A stretch of 64,000 bases of DNA, from positions 155,546,369 through 155,610,368 of the forward strand of contig NC_084463.1 in assembly GCF_027409185.1 (NCBI RefSeq), read 5' to 3'. Numbering within the stretch: the stretch's first letter is position 1; every line of letters starts with the position of its first letter. The notes under the pieces are model-generated. The model saw only the letters and a program-made list of their open reading frames with translations, was not told the DNA's origin and did not search any database. The translations under genes and the position numbers were made by a program. Shown one piece after another: positions 42,217-54,119 of the stretch. Source of the DNA: Cynocephalus volans (taxonomy: Eukaryota > Chordata > Mammalia > Dermoptera > Cynocephalidae).

Positions 42217-44862
42217 CTTTAGCCAGGAATACTATATACAGCAAAGCTATTCTTTAGAAACAAAGGAGATATAATGTTTTTCTTAGAAAAGCAATAACTG
42301 AGGGAATTCATCACCAGTAGACCAGCTCTACAAGAATTGCTTAGGGGAGTCCTACATCTGGAAGAGAAACAAACATAACGTTCATCATGAAAACATTCAA
42401 AAATATAAAACTTACCTGTTGATCAGATACAAAAATTAGAAAGAGAAAGGAATCAAATGTTACTAATACAGAAAAACCACAAAACTGCACAGATAAACAT
42501 TAATTCAGGATGAGAGGAACAAAGGATATACAAAACAATCAGAAAACAATTAACAAAATGATGGGAGTAAGCCCTCACAAATCAATTACAACCTTGAATA
42601 TGAACAGATTAAATGCCCCAATTAAAAATATATAGGCTGGCTGAATAAACAAACAAAAAGCCCCCATGACCCACCCATATGCTGCCTCTAAGAAACACAC
42701 CTTACCTATAAAGACACACATAAAATGAAAGTGAAGGGATGAAAAAAGATATTCCACATAAATAAAAACCAAAAGTGAGGAGTAGTAGCTATGCTTATCT
42801 CACATGAAACAGACTTTAAATGAAAATCTGTACAAAGAAAAGAAGAGCAGTATATAATAATAAAGGATCAATACAGTAAGTGGATATAACAATTATAAAT
42901 ATATACAGGACCAAAACAGGAGCACCAAGATATATAAAGCAAATATTATCAAATTTAAAGGGAGAGATAGACCCCAGCGTCACAATAGTCGGGTTTAACA
43001 ACCCCATTCCATTCTTAGGATTGGACAGATCATTGAGTAAGAAAATCAAAGAAACATCAAATTTCATCTGCACCATAGACCATATGTACCCAACAGACAT
43101 TTACAGAATGTTTTATCCAACAGTTGCAGAATATACATTCTTTACATCAGTATGTAGAACATGTTCCAGAACTGACCATATGTAAGGCCATAAAACAAGT
43201 CTGAATAAGTTCAAAAAAATCAAAATTACATCAAGTATAATTTCTGACCACAATAGAATAAAACTAGAAATCAATAACAAGAGAAACTTTCAAAACTATA
43301 CAAATACATGAAATTAAACAACATGCTCCTGAATGACCAATGTATCAAAAAAGAGATTAAGAAGGAAATTTAAAAATTCCTCAAAACAAATATAGAAACA
43401 CACCTACCAAAACCTATGTGATACAGCCATGGCAGTATTAAAAGGAAAGTTTTTAGCAACAAATGCCTACATCAAAAAAAGAGAAAGATTTCGAAAAAAA
43501 CCAAACAATGTGACTCGAAGAACTAGAAAAGCAAGAATAAACTAAATACAAAATAAGTAGATTAAAAGAGATAAAAATTAGAGCAGAAGCAAATGAATTG
43601 AGACTAAATATAGAATACAAAAGGTCGACAAAATGAAAAGTTTTTTTTGTAAAAAGGTAAGCAAAATCAACTAACCATTAACCAGACTAACCAAGAAAAA
43701 GAGAAAAGACCCAAATAAATAAAATCAGAAATGCTAACTGAAGGAGACATTACACCTAATACCACAGAAATATAATGAATCATTAAAGATTATTGTGAAA
43801 AATTATATGCCAACCAATTAAAAAACCAAGAGGAAATGGGCCAATTCATGGACACATATGACTTATCAAGATTGAACCAACAAAAAATAAAAAACCTGCA
43901 CAGACCAATAACAAGGAAAGAGATTAAATCAGTAATAAAAAGTTTTCCAAAAAAAAAAAAAAGCTCAGGACTGGATGGCTTTTCTGCTGAATTCTACCAA
44001 ACATTTAAAGAGGAATTAATACCAATATTTCTCAAACTATTTCAAAAAAATTGAGGTGGGCAGAATTCTTCCAACTCTTTCTACAAGGCCAGTATCACCC
44101 TGATGCCAAAACGAGACAAGGATACAACAAAAAAAGAAAACTATAGGCCAATATCCCTGACAGATGCAAAAATCCTCAGCAAAATACTAACAAAGCCAAA
44201 TTTAACAGCACATCAAAAGGATTATACCACCACGATCAAGTGGGATTTATCCCAGGAATGCAAGTATGACTCAACAAACACAAGATAATACAAGTGATAC
44301 CTCATATTAACATAACGAATGAAAAAAATCGTATGATCATCAGTATAGATGCAGGAAAAGCATTTGATAAATTCAACATCTTACCTAATAAAACCTCTCA
44401 ACAAATTAGGTGTAGAATGGAAGTATCTCAACACAATAAAGCTCGTATATGACAAACCTACAGCTAACATCGTACTGAACTGGAACAAGACAAGGGTGCC
44501 TACTTTCAGCACTTTTATTCAGTATAGTACTGGAAGTTCTAGCCAGAGCAATCAGGCAAGAGAAAGCAGTGAAGTGTATCTAAAATGGAAAGGAGACAGT
44601 CAAATTGTTCCTGTTTGCAGATGGCATTATTTTATACAGACAGAAACCCAAAGACTTTACCAAAAAACTCTTAGACCTGATAAACAAATTCAGTAAAGTT
44701 GCAGGATACAAAATCAACATACAAAATTCTATAACATTTCTATACACCAACAACAAACTAGCAGAAAAAGAAATCAAGAAAGCAATTCCAATACTGACAA
44801 CAAAACAAAACAAAACAAAACAAAAAAACCCTAGGAATAAATTTAACCAAGGAGCTTAAGTA
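41541..44862 (+). mobile_element. older L1: ORF1 remainder and ORF2 to RT thumb
   Basis: ORF1 remnants (41541-42370), a (CA)n, then ORF2. The endonuclease scraps and RT motifs are recognisable but out of frame: GATGCAGGAAAAGCATTTGATAAA (motif A) at about 44350, ACAAGGGTGCCTACTTTCAGC (motif B) at about 44490 and TTTGCAGATGGCATTATT (motif C) at about 44617. It stops after AGGAATAAATTTAACCAAGGAGC. Many stops; inactive. Confidence 0.85.
42167..42214. repeat. (CA)n microsatellite
   Basis: 24 pure CA units within L1 ORF1 sequence. Confidence 0.97.
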
Positions 44863-45044
44863 CCATTTCAGTGCTCATGGTTTCTTCATTTTCATCTCAT
44901 GTCTAGACATATTTCAGGATCCAGACTCTAATATCGAAATGCTTACTTGTTGATTTACACTTATATCTGAAACCTTAAATGTCCAATGAGAATCTCTCAG
45001 TCCTAATCTTAAAATTAGCTGCTATTTTATAGTGTATAATGCAG
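44863..45044. other. unassigned short spacer
   Basis: Nothing recognisable between two L1 blocks. Confidence 0.4.
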
Positions 45045-45530
45045 AGGCATTTCTACATTTACAATGTTGTTCAACTATCTCCTCTAGTTCCAAGAAGTTT
45101 TCCTCACCCCAAATGGAAACCCTGTAGCCATTAAATAGTCACTATCACTGTCCAGCCCCTGAAAACCAATAATATGCTTTTTTTTTTCTGTACAGGTTTA
45201 GAATTTGGAAAATTGTAAATGGAATCATACATTATGTGACCTTAAGGACTGAAAATAGGTATTCTAACAAATACTTGCACCCAATGTTCATAGCAGCACT
45301 ACTCACAATAGCCAAAATGTGGAAACAACTCAAATTTCTATCAACTGATAAATGGATAAACAGAATGTGTACATCCATCTAGTGGAATTTTATTCAGCCA
45401 TAGAAAGGAATTAAGTACTGATACATGTTTCAATGTGAATGATCCCTGAAAGATCAAACTAAATGAAAGAAGTCAGACACACTTCTGAGTATTTATTATA
45501 CGATTTTAAAAGTTGTTTTTTAAACTATGT
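45045..45530. mobile_element. L1M copy with 5' inversion (candidate)
   Basis: Left half (45045-45242) is antisense L1 3' UTR (CCAGCCCCTGAAAACCAATAATATG, AAATGGAATCATACATTATGTGAC). Right half (about 45265-45530) reads ORF2 C-terminus forward (TTCATAGCAGCACTACTCACAATAGCC). The geometry fits twin priming on the reverse strand, but no poly(T) or clear target duplication is left. Confidence 0.5.
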
Positions 45531-45559
45531 TTGCTACTCAAACAACTCACCAGGCAGAC

Positions 45560-46240
45560 TGAAAGTAAAGGCCAGTGACTTGGAGATAATATTTGCAACA
45601 TATATAAATCATACAGATTTAAAGAATATTGCATATATATTTGCAACATATATAAATCATACAGACATAAAGAATATTTAAAAATCAGTACAATGAATTT
45701 AAACCAACCAACAGAAAAATAGAAGTCATCAACATTCAGTTCCTAAAAGAGCACAAATTAATAGCAATAAACATGAAATGGTGCCCAGCATCATTTAAAC
45801 CCATGAGATGGGAACAGCTGATCTATTGTATGTTGCTGACTTTTACTATCTTGCAAAACCAAGCATTGGGCAGGATATGAAGCAACAGTAACAACAGCTC
45901 TCATATCTGCTAGCATAAGATAACGTGAAAGATCACTTTAGAGAATAATCTCACAGTATCTTATGGTAGAATATGTGCACAATTTAAGACACAGACCATG
46001 CAATTTACTGCCCAGTACACAAAGAGACATATATCAGAATGTTCTGAGTTGAATATTGCAAGAACTGTAAGTTTCACCAACATGTGAATAAGAAAATATT
46101 TTATACAATTGCATATGGTAAAATAATAGAAATGAATGAATGAAAGCTACATATTATGATATTGAGTGGAAAATGCTCTTTACAGAGATGAAGTAAAACA
46201 TAATAAAATATATATTTTAAATCACAATAATATATATTAT
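45560..46240 (+). mobile_element. very old L1M ORF2 fragment
   Basis: ACCAACAGAAAAATAGAAGTC, CAATAAACATGAAATGGTGCCCAGC and GGATATGAAGCAACAGTAACAACAGCTCTCATAT keep the order of the ORF2 C-terminal region. Heavily diverged. Confidence 0.55.
45591..45686. repeat. 48-bp tandem duplication
   Basis: ATTTGCAACATATATAAATC...AAAGAATATT occurs at 45591 and again at 45639 with two or three differences, inside old L1 ORF2-like sequence. Confidence 0.8.
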
Positions 46241-46300
46241 GAAACAGGTTATTTGGGATACTAATTACTTCTGGTAAAGAGAGATGAAACTCTACCTCTG

Positions 46301-46384
46301 CGAGGGGTCTTGAAAAAGTTCATGGAAAGATTAACATTATATTTTAATTATATTTTTCTACAAACTTTTTGAAGTTTCCTTGTA
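46301..46384. mobile_element. palindromic mariner-type MITE, third copy
   Basis: GAGGGGTCTTGAAAAAGTTCATGGAAAG pairs with TTTTTCTACAAACTTTTTGAAGTTTCC at the far end. Best preserved outer arm of the three copies in the window. Confidence 0.6.
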
Positions 46385-47905
46385 TTTGGTAACTTTTTAA
46401 AGATAGTGGTCATGTGTATGGGTGATTTTTTAAAATATCATTTATATTTTTTTAAATTGCATATACCACAAAGTTTATATTATTTGCTGTCTTGCTGCCA
46501 CAAGTAAGAAGAGAAAAATTGAAGCTGGACGTCAACACAATCATCATCTCTGCCCCAAGAAAAAAGTTTTTGAATGGTGCTGGCAGGGGAAAAAAAAAAT
46601 CATTCTCTCTATTCTTTCTAGAAAACAGTCAGTAAATACAGGTCCACTGAACTTGACCAAGATGACTATTTTTGTGTCTCCATATTTTTCAAAACAGAAT
46701 GGGATCCTTTTCACAGATTTTCAAAACCAATGAAAAATACAAAGAACAGAGTATTGAAAATCAATGTTAGAAAATCTGATTTTTACTTCACTTTATATTT
46801 GACAGAAAATAAGTGGCATTATTAACAGCAAAGAAACAAGAATACCCAGACTTTTCTTTTGGTCTGTTTTCTACCTCTTAATCTTCTGAAGCAGTTGATT
46901 TCCTGATTTAAAAAAAAAAAAAAATCAATCAGTTAATTGGAAAGGCATAAAATAAATGGAATCTCCTCTGATTTTAATAAGGTTTCGTAACCAACTGAGG
47001 GGACCCAGGAATGGGGTTAAATCTTTGAAAACCTGTTCTACAAAATAGGGATAGAACATTACGTGTTACCTCTCCAGCAATAAAGTGCTAATTCGTGGAA
47101 ATTAAAATTTACTTCCAGTTGCTGTTTGGCACTTGGTATAAAAATCAGAATCGCTTGTCCCCATGTGACTGAGGTTTTGGTATGTGAAGCTTAAATCTAG
47201 TACTTAGGAAAAGAAAATAGCTTGGGAGTGGGGTGAAGATCTAAAAGCAAGCTCCTGTTGGTTTGTCTTAGCTTATGAGTGGAGCTCGATGATCACCCCA
47301 TGAAGCATGTGTTTATTCACTGAAGTTTTTTACAGAAGCCCTCTGGTAATCTGGTAGGATGACTCACAGGAAACCTTGATGATTGCACAGGGCTGAAGGG
47401 AATTGTCACAACACTTATCAGATCAGATCAGAGTCCTCAGTAGGAATGGTTTAGAGAACACTGACCAAGAGAAATACTCGCCCCCGCTTTTGGTGCAGTT
47501 CTAGAATAATGGATAATGGAGAGAGGAAGGAGAGTTTGTTTTTTATTCTCTGCTTCAAGGAGGAGCTCTACATTGGGCTCTTGGTGGGTGATATGCAGGA
47601 AACTGGGTCAAGTGTATTTAGTTCTGTGGAGGCTGAGAATTTTGGGATGAGTAGGCTGTGTGTGACTGGGCTTCTGAAGGACAGATTATCATCTGTGTGG
47701 AAGGTGAATGTTCAGGCTACTGATGATGTGTTTTCAGAGTCCTGGCTGTTATAGTAAATGCTCTGTCATGTATATTCATGTTGGGCAGACAGTTTCAACA
47801 CACTATGGCTTCACCCACTGATATTATTTGAGAAGGAAACTATAGAACTTTATCATTTAAGGAAACTTTCCTGGCTTATCCTTTAATCCCTGTCTTGTGA
47901 TAAAA
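46385..47905. other. unassigned sequence
   Basis: Apparently unique. The 81-codon frame at 47509-47754 (+) shows no domain I recognise. No MS4A-like exon is present. Confidence 0.4.
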
Positions 47906-48048
47906 ATATTTCTTTTTGGGGTCTGGCCAGTCAGCTCAGTTGGTTACAGCACGCTGTTGTAACACCAAGGTCAAAGTCTCAGATCCTCCTGTACTGGCCA
48001 GCTGCCCCCACCCATCAAAAAAGTAAAAGAAATTTATATTTCTTTTTG
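47906..48048 (+). mobile_element. tRNA-Ile-derived SINE with target duplication
   Basis: A 13-bp direct repeat ATATTTCTTTTTG (47906-47918 and 48036-48048) flanks a 117-bp insert. Its 5' part follows tRNA-Ile(AAU): GGCCAGTCAGCTCAGTTGG (box A, about 47932-47943), AACACCAAGGTC for the anticodon stem side, box B GTCTCAGATCC (47976-47986) and a closing TGGCCAGC. An A-rich tail follows. tRNA-Ile SINEs with this head are known from colugos; the species link is inference. Confidence 0.85.
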
Positions 48049-48116
48049 TTGAAACACATAAGATTCTATACTAACATGTTTTAACATCGCCCCATACTGG
48101 TGGGTCTTAACACACA

Positions 48117-48210
48117 CACAAAATTACCTGGGAGCCAGTGTAATCTAAGGTTCCAAGCATAGATTTTTGTCTTCAGGAGGTTTTGCTTTGAACCAGACCC
48201 TGACCACTTA
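48117..48210 (+). repeat. possible MER5A-like fragment
   Basis: ACAAAATTACCTGGGAGCCAGTG resembles the MER5A 5' part; the rest is too diverged to be sure. Confidence 0.25.
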
Positions 48211-48429
48211 ACAGGTGGTTATCAAAGCTTTGTCAGTGTCCTGTTTCTTATACAGAGTAGTGAAGTTATTGTTTGAGTCTATAATTACCTCTGTTTAGGT
48301 TAGAGAATATGCAGAAATGACAATTTTGTTTTTTGGACTAAAGAACAAGAGAGAAATGGAAAAATATGGACAAATCAAACTCATTTTAAGTCACGTTATA
48401 ACTGAGACAGAGTGTACTTGAATTAGGCA

Positions 48430-48870
48430 GCATGAGCAAGGGTGTTATCAGTTATTCATTGCCACAGTAATGTTGTGTAACAAATACCAACCTGCCCCCG
48501 GAAGGAAATCTTAATGGCTTAAAGCAATAAAAACACATATTGCTGACAACAAGTCTGCAAATTGGTGTGCATGGTTCTTCTGGAGTCAGCTCACATACAT
48601 AAGGGTCAACTGCTATCTGATTAAGAACGGCTTCAACTGGGATGACTGGGATGACTTCTCTCTGCTTCAGATATCTTTTGCCCTCAAGTAACATGGCCAA
48701 GGTATGCTTTCTTAGCCACGGCATGACCACAGAGCCTGTGCTTTTTACATGTTTGCTGACATCTCATTAGCCAAAGGGAGTCGCATGCCTGAAATCAGAC
48801 TTTAGGGGCAGGGGAGTATAGTCCACCTTTTGATGGGATCTCCTACAAAATGGCAATAGTATAAATATAC
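48430..48870 (+). repeat. ancient MLT1-type LTR repeat
   Basis: ATTCATTGCCACAGTAATGTTGTGTAACAAATACC, AATGGCTTAAAGCAATAAAAACACA, TTCTTCTGGAGTCAGCTCAC and a closing GGGGCAGGGGAGTATAGTCCACCTTTTGATGGG follow a common ancient LTR-class repeat. The family name is tentative. Confidence 0.5.
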
Positions 48871-48889
48871 AATAGTGTAAAAAGTCAGG

Positions 48890-49229
48890 GCTATCAATGC
48901 AAAAAATCTATTTTCACAGGTCATAGAAACCATTAAAGGGGCTTCAAAAGCCTATTTGAAGTGATCTAGAGCATCAGAGTTTTTAGCAATTCGTCAATGT
49001 GCTTGTGGGGAAGAGGAACATTAGGTAGGCATATGGAACAATTCACTGGAGAAACTGAATTCTCATCTTGGTTCGAACACAAAAATGCTGACTATGTTAA
49101 AGAAGTGAATAATCCTTCTGGAACTGAGTTATCTTATGTGGAAAGTGAAGGTTTGCATTTTATGTTGTTTCTATTCACATGCACTTATAAACGCATGACA
49201 TAAATTAAATATTTATTTTCTGTTTTTCT
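48890..49229. other. unassigned sequence
   Basis: Nothing recognisable; a 68-codon frame at 48997-49203 has no domain. Confidence 0.4.
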
Positions 49230-49340
49230 TACCGGATTGTAAACTCCCAATCAACAGGAATTATGTATGTTTGTTTACTGCTATATTATCAGCACCAAAA
49301 CCTGTAACGATGTCTGGCATGTAGTATTGTGAATGACAAG
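49230..49340 (+). repeat. ancient MIR/L2-type 3' consensus
   Basis: GGATTGTAAACTCCCAATCAACAGGAATTATG ... TCTGGCATGTAGTATTGTGAATG, same class as at 9795. Confidence 0.45.
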
Positions 49341-49492
49341 CACAATACATGGCACTTACAGGACTCTCTATAGTGATCTGTTCATTTTCTGCCAATCATT
49401 TCTTCTGGAGAATATAAATGTGAGCATTCTCTGTGCGTATTCAACGTCTGAAATTTTGATAACATTACTTACAATAAAAATAATAATGATGT

Positions 49493-49990
49493 CTCCCAGG
49501 TTCATCCATGTTATCTCAAATGACAATTTCTTTCTCTGTAAGGCCGAGAAGCAAAAATTGTACACATATACCACATGCTAAGTGAAATAAGTCAGGCTCA
49601 GAAAGACAAATACTGCATGATCTCATTTATATGTGGAAACTGAAAAGGTCAAATTTATAGAAGTAGAGAGGGGTTACCAGAGAGGCTAGGGTGGGGAATG
49701 GGTTGATGTTAACCAAAGGATACAAAGTTTCAGATAGACAGGAAGAATAAATTTTTAAAATCTACTGTACAGCATAGTGATCATGGTTAATAATAACGTA
49801 TATTTCAAAATTGCTAAAAGGATAGATTTTAAAAGTTCTTCGTACAAAAATAAGTATGTGAGAAGATGGATATATTAATTAGCTTGATAAAATCATTTCA
49901 TAGCATATATATATATATCAAAACATCATATTGTACACCATAGATATATACAATTATTATTTGTCAATTAAAAATAAAAATTCATATTAA
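49493..49990 (+). mobile_element. 5'-inverted L1M copy
   Basis: 49493-49574 is antisense ORF2 C-terminal sequence (GGTTCATCCATGTTATCTC, TACACATATACCAC). 49575-49990 is forward ORF2 end and full 3' UTR (ATGCTAAGTGAAATAAGTCAGG, GTAGAGAGGGGTTACCAG, then TTGTCAATTAAAAATAAAAATTC with an A-rich end). The head-to-head join is the twin-priming pattern. Confidence 0.65.
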
Positions 49991-50049
49991 AAATGATAAA
50001 TATTTTTTATTTAAAATGTTCCAGGAACTCTTCTAAATTTTCCATGTAT

Positions 50050-50855
50050 AAATTTATTTGTTTATTTTTTAATTTTTTTTATTGGCTATGAATATTCATT
50101 GTGTACAAAGCTGATTGTCACCTCTCATGTCCAAGATGTGATGGCCCAATACATACTGGCAGCATGCCCATTACCACAAATTGTGATTATACCCCATGTC
50201 ACCCATCAAATTATCCCCGACCTCCTTCCCCATCCCCGTTACCCCCACTCCACTTTGTATCTCTAGGTATGCTCTCTCCCCCTGGAAGTGCAACACACCA
50301 CTGTGGTCTTTCTTTCCTTCCTTCTTTCTCGCTTAGCTCCCACATATGAGTGAGCACATGCAATACTTATCCCTCTGTGCTTTACTTATTTCACTCAACA
50401 TAGTTTCTCTAAGCTCATCCATGTTGTTGCAAATGGGAGTATTTCACTCTTTTTTATGGCAGAGTAGTATTCCTTGATATATATATATACCACAGTTCCT
50501 TATGCAGTCATCCATCAATGGACACTTATGTTGGTTCCATGTCTTGGCTATTGTAAGTAGAGCTGCAATGAAAACGGGAGTGCAGGTATCCCTTTGACAT
50601 GGTGATTTCCATTCCTCTGGGTATATACCCAGCAGTGGGATTGCTGGATCATATGGAAGATCTATCTGTAGTTGTTTGAGAAACCTCCACACTGTTTTCC
50701 ATAGTGGTTGTACTAATTTACAGTGCCACTAACAGTGCAGGAGTGTTCCCTTCTCTCCACACCCTCGCCAGCATTTGTCATTCACTATCTTTTTGATTAT
50801 AGCCAGTCTAACTAGGGTGAAGTGGTATCTCAATGTGGTTTTAATTTGACAAATT
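50050..50855 (-). mobile_element. L1 copy, 3' UTR and ORF2 C-terminus
   Basis: T-rich left end, 3' UTR with pyrimidine tract (50220-50330), then ORF2 C-terminus (reverse-strand block [20 protein letters not shown], then [10 protein letters not shown]). It closely resembles the ORF2 end of the L1 at 34 kb but has a different 3' UTR, so it is a related, older subfamily. Confidence 0.85.
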
Positions 50856-50879
50856 TGTTTAAATCATCTAGGCATGTAA

Positions 50880-51040
50880 CAATCAACATGAAGTAGATAC
50901 CATTAACATCCCCGTTTTTACAATTTTTATGAACTGTGACAAGGAAATGTTAAAAAAAGACTTACTCAAGGTTACATAGTGTGTGGCTGGAATTATAAGT
51001 CAGGCAACTTAACTTACTATAACACCAAACTGCCTCATGC
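50880..51040 (-). repeat. MIR fragment
   Basis: ACTTACTCAAGGTTACATAGTGTGTGGCTGGAATTATAAGTCAGG and CCAAACTGCCTC at the end follow antisense MIR. Confidence 0.65.
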
Positions 51041-51660
51041 TACCCCTTCTCTAAAAGATCATTTTTTGTGTCTAAAACAGAGGGTTTGGAGAGTGAGTCT
51101 GTTCTCGCAAATTTATATTTTGCATCACCAAAGACTGCACTAAGACACCAGAAGGAGCAGCTGCCAACGGTTTGCTGTGAATCCTCTGCATTTTGACAAC
51201 ATCATCCATGTAAAACAAACAGACGACTTGACGATCTTCCTGAAGGGGGACCCCCAGATACTGGGGGTGAGTGAATTTGACCTACAAGTATATTATTTTG
51301 GGAGATGACCATTTCCAGAGAGAAGAACAGATGTCTTTTGCGGCTACTGAGTTGTGGTTAACTGTGTCCTAAACTGACCTCTATAAACCTCACAGTGCCA
51401 GAAAATTATTTTTTTAAAAAGTTGGAAGTGCCACAATCTGAAACATAAGTGCATTTGCCTAGAGAAAGGTGAAGAACAGAATTGTCCTAAAACCTTTATA
51501 AACAGGTCAGACTAGAGAAAAGGGGACGGATTTCCAGGGGCTTTATCACGGGGGCCCTTTCTAAGCCAGATGAGAAACAGCGACGCATAAAGACCACAGA
51601 TTCATCTTCTTAGTAACTTACATGCTTCGTACTCAGAGCATCTTCTTTTTCACTCCTCAG

Positions 51661-51793
51661 GTGGCTCAGATCTTGACTGGTCGGATGAAAGTGAGCCTAT
51701 GGGTTATAGCCTTGTGTTCTTTTTCTAATGAACCTAATTATTGGTGTTTTCGCATAACCTTTTTCATTGGATATCTTATGGGGATCTTTATTT
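51661..51793 (+). pseudogene. MS4A-like exon with 2-nt deletion
   Basis: Matches MS4A2 exon 3 in position and borders. The tail GGATATCTTATGGGGATCTTTATTT aligns to GYPFWGxxF only if two bases are missing before the TGG, which shifts the frame into exon 4. Confidence 0.8.
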
Positions 51794-52441
51794 GTGAGTA
51801 TTTTGGAATATTTAAGCTTTCTCACTGGTAGAATTCTGCAAATATTCCTTTCAGCCTTCGCTTTCAAAAACCAGTACTTCACCTGGGATTTTATTGCATA
51901 AAGCAAAATATTTGGTCTAATAACTCTGGGGCTCCAATGTATTTGGTATGGGCAGAATTACAGGTGCAGACTCCCAAGGCTGAGTGGATTCTTCCATTTT
52001 CAGTTCTTTTTATCAGGAGCTGTGTTGACTGCTGTTGGAAGAAAAATGACATTAAGTCTGGTAAGTATTCCCTGAGCCTAGAGCATTCAACAAAACCAGA
52101 AGTGCTCTGTCTCAATGCAAAAGATGTGAAATAACCTCTGGTTCTCTGAATCATCTGCACCCTAATGGGGTCACTGCAAATTATTTCATCAGGAAACTGA
52201 ATATGTACCTACTTTTCCTACGTCTATTGTCTGGCACATCACCCCTGATTTTAGTTTGTAAATACAGAAGTCAATGTCTCAACTTTTCCCTTTTTCTTAG
52301 AATTGGGAGAGTTATTTAGGAATGTGTCTTCAATCTCTTCATAATAAGTAAGCGTTTTTGTATTCTCCAAAGGGAAGGACAGGAGACAAGGAATTTACAT
52401 TTTCTTTGCATTTACAATGAACACTTACCATTCTCTTCCAG

Positions 52442-52554
52442 ATCAAAGGCAGCTTGGGAATGAATGTGGTCAGTGCCATTATAGCAGGAGCAGGGACAAT
52501 TATATTAACTATTTAAGTGAGGATCCAACCTGCAAATGAAACAATCTGATTTAT
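52442..52554 (+). pseudogene. MS4A-like exon with premature stop in TM3
   Basis: Codons 1-24 read a good MS4A TM3 (KGSLGMNVVSAIIAGAG). Codon 25 is TAA at 52514-52516, where related genes continue the helix. The exon is also short (113 nt). Confidence 0.85.
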
Positions 52555-53870
52555 GTAAGTGTCTCAGAACTGTATTTTCTGAATTCCTTTTTTCTCAATT
52601 TATATGAAAGGGCTGAGATGACAGTCCTTTGACTGTTACTGGCCAAACACCACAAACAGTAAGATCTGAGACTTTGATCTCATGGGGAGAAGTTTCATCT
52701 CTTTTCCAACATAATCTACCAGAGTGGCTACCTTTTTTCTAATGTTCTTCCCTGAACATTGTTATGTTAGAAAATTAGTAATGAGGATATTTCTCCTTCA
52801 AAGTCTTGAGTTTTAAGTTAAGGTGGAAAGGATATATTATGGTGGTTCATTGAGTTCCGTGTTGTTTGTGGGCAGAGGTGAGGTGGGAGAAGTTGGAGCA
52901 CCAAGTTGAGACAGTCAGAACCTCTTGGAATATGTATACAAGGAAAGACAATGACAGAACTTGCATAGATCTGGAGGTTCTTTGCTATTTAGATGAAGGC
53001 AAAGTATAAATCCATACAGGGAAGTTATAAGACAACAGAAAAAATTTCTAAGCCAAGAGAACTGTGAGTAGATACCTGGTTTAATATGGATATCCCTGAG
53101 GATATGAAGCTCCAGACTAGAATTTCTCTGAGACATTTTAGAATTTTCTTTTTGATGTTTGGTTTGGGATGAGGGAGTATTTAACTATTTTTGTAATGAA
53201 GAAGGAGCCAGATTGGAATCAGAGTATCCAGGGCCAATGAAGTCATCCATCCATTAATAATATTTGTCTCTGCCTCATTTTCTTCTTTTTTCTTCATGGA
53301 ATGTGTTTTTGTAGAGGGTATTTTCAGTTGTGTTGCTAGTCCCCTCCCTGCTGGAAGCCAGTGTCGCTATCTCTCTGTATGTATTTGGGTGCAAGGTGAC
53401 CTGCTTTGTCACCCAGGTAAGTGTTCAAGACCTAATGAAGGTTCAAATTTGTCGTGTGATGGTGTGTCTTTGTTTTTGTTTCTCTCGGTGTCTTTCCTTT
53501 CCTTTAGACTAATGAGCAGGATAAAAAAGTAAATGGGGGAAAGACTGTTAGGTACAGGAGTCCTTCCTAAAATTGGAGATGGCAGAACGCAGAGTTAGAA
53601 CAATGCCAGATGTTCCCAGGAGCCTTATAGTTCTGGTTGTATGTTGTCTTTTTTTCATCAAGGAGTATATGACCTTAAAGAAAAGGATACAGGATATTAA
53701 AAATGGTAGGGGTTCCCAGGATAAATGTGAATTCCTCTGGCTGAGGTAGTATGTGGCTAACGGTATACAATATTCTCAATTTCCACAGGTGGTGGTTATC
53801 CAGTCAACAAATGACAACATGCCCTCAGTAGTAGCCCCTTATGAACATGTTTATGAGTAGTTGGAGTTTC

Positions 53871-53876
53871 AATAAA
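53871..53876 (+). terminator. AATAAA of the MS4A-like pseudogene
   Basis: Eleven bases after the last stop codon. An unusually short 3' UTR if used. Confidence 0.5.
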
Positions 53877-54119
53877 ACAGTTTCTGCTTTTTATACCCTT
53901 AACTATTCATTGTGCATCACCTTGTCAATAATAACCTGCCTGCCTGTGAGTGTTCATTCAGACTGGTGTATGGGAACATAGTTATTACAAAACTAAATAA
54001 AATACATTTTTCCCGCTATTGATGCTGATTGTGATTTTGAATTCCATCTTCCCATGTTCTCCAGCTGATCACATGACAGGGATGCAGTATCACTTCTGGT
54101 TAATTTTAATGTAATTGTA

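Larger units (their letters stand above)
51120..53880 (+). pseudogene. MS4A4-type four-pass membrane protein pseudogene
   Basis: Six MS4A-type exon remnants: about 51145-51267 (NIIHVKQTDDLTIFLKGDPQ, then ILG), 51661-51793 (VAQILTG...), 52004-52060 (FFLSGAVLTAVGRKMTLSL, the invariant 57 nt), 52442-52554 (IKGSLGMNVVSAIIAGAGTI), 53315-53416 (VVLLVPSLLEASVAISLYVF, then GCKVTC) and 53789-53860. All keep AG and GT borders. FLKG.P..LG and GCKVTC point to the MS4A4 subgroup. Lesions: no in-frame ATG in the first exon (a TAA lies upstream and the frame around 51170 looks shifted), a 2-nt loss in the GYPFWG region (133 nt instead of 135), and a TAA at 52514-52516 in TM3. A true last exon ends VYE* with AATAAA at 53871. 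Intron-containing, so a decayed duplicate, not a retrocopy. Confidence 0.85.
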
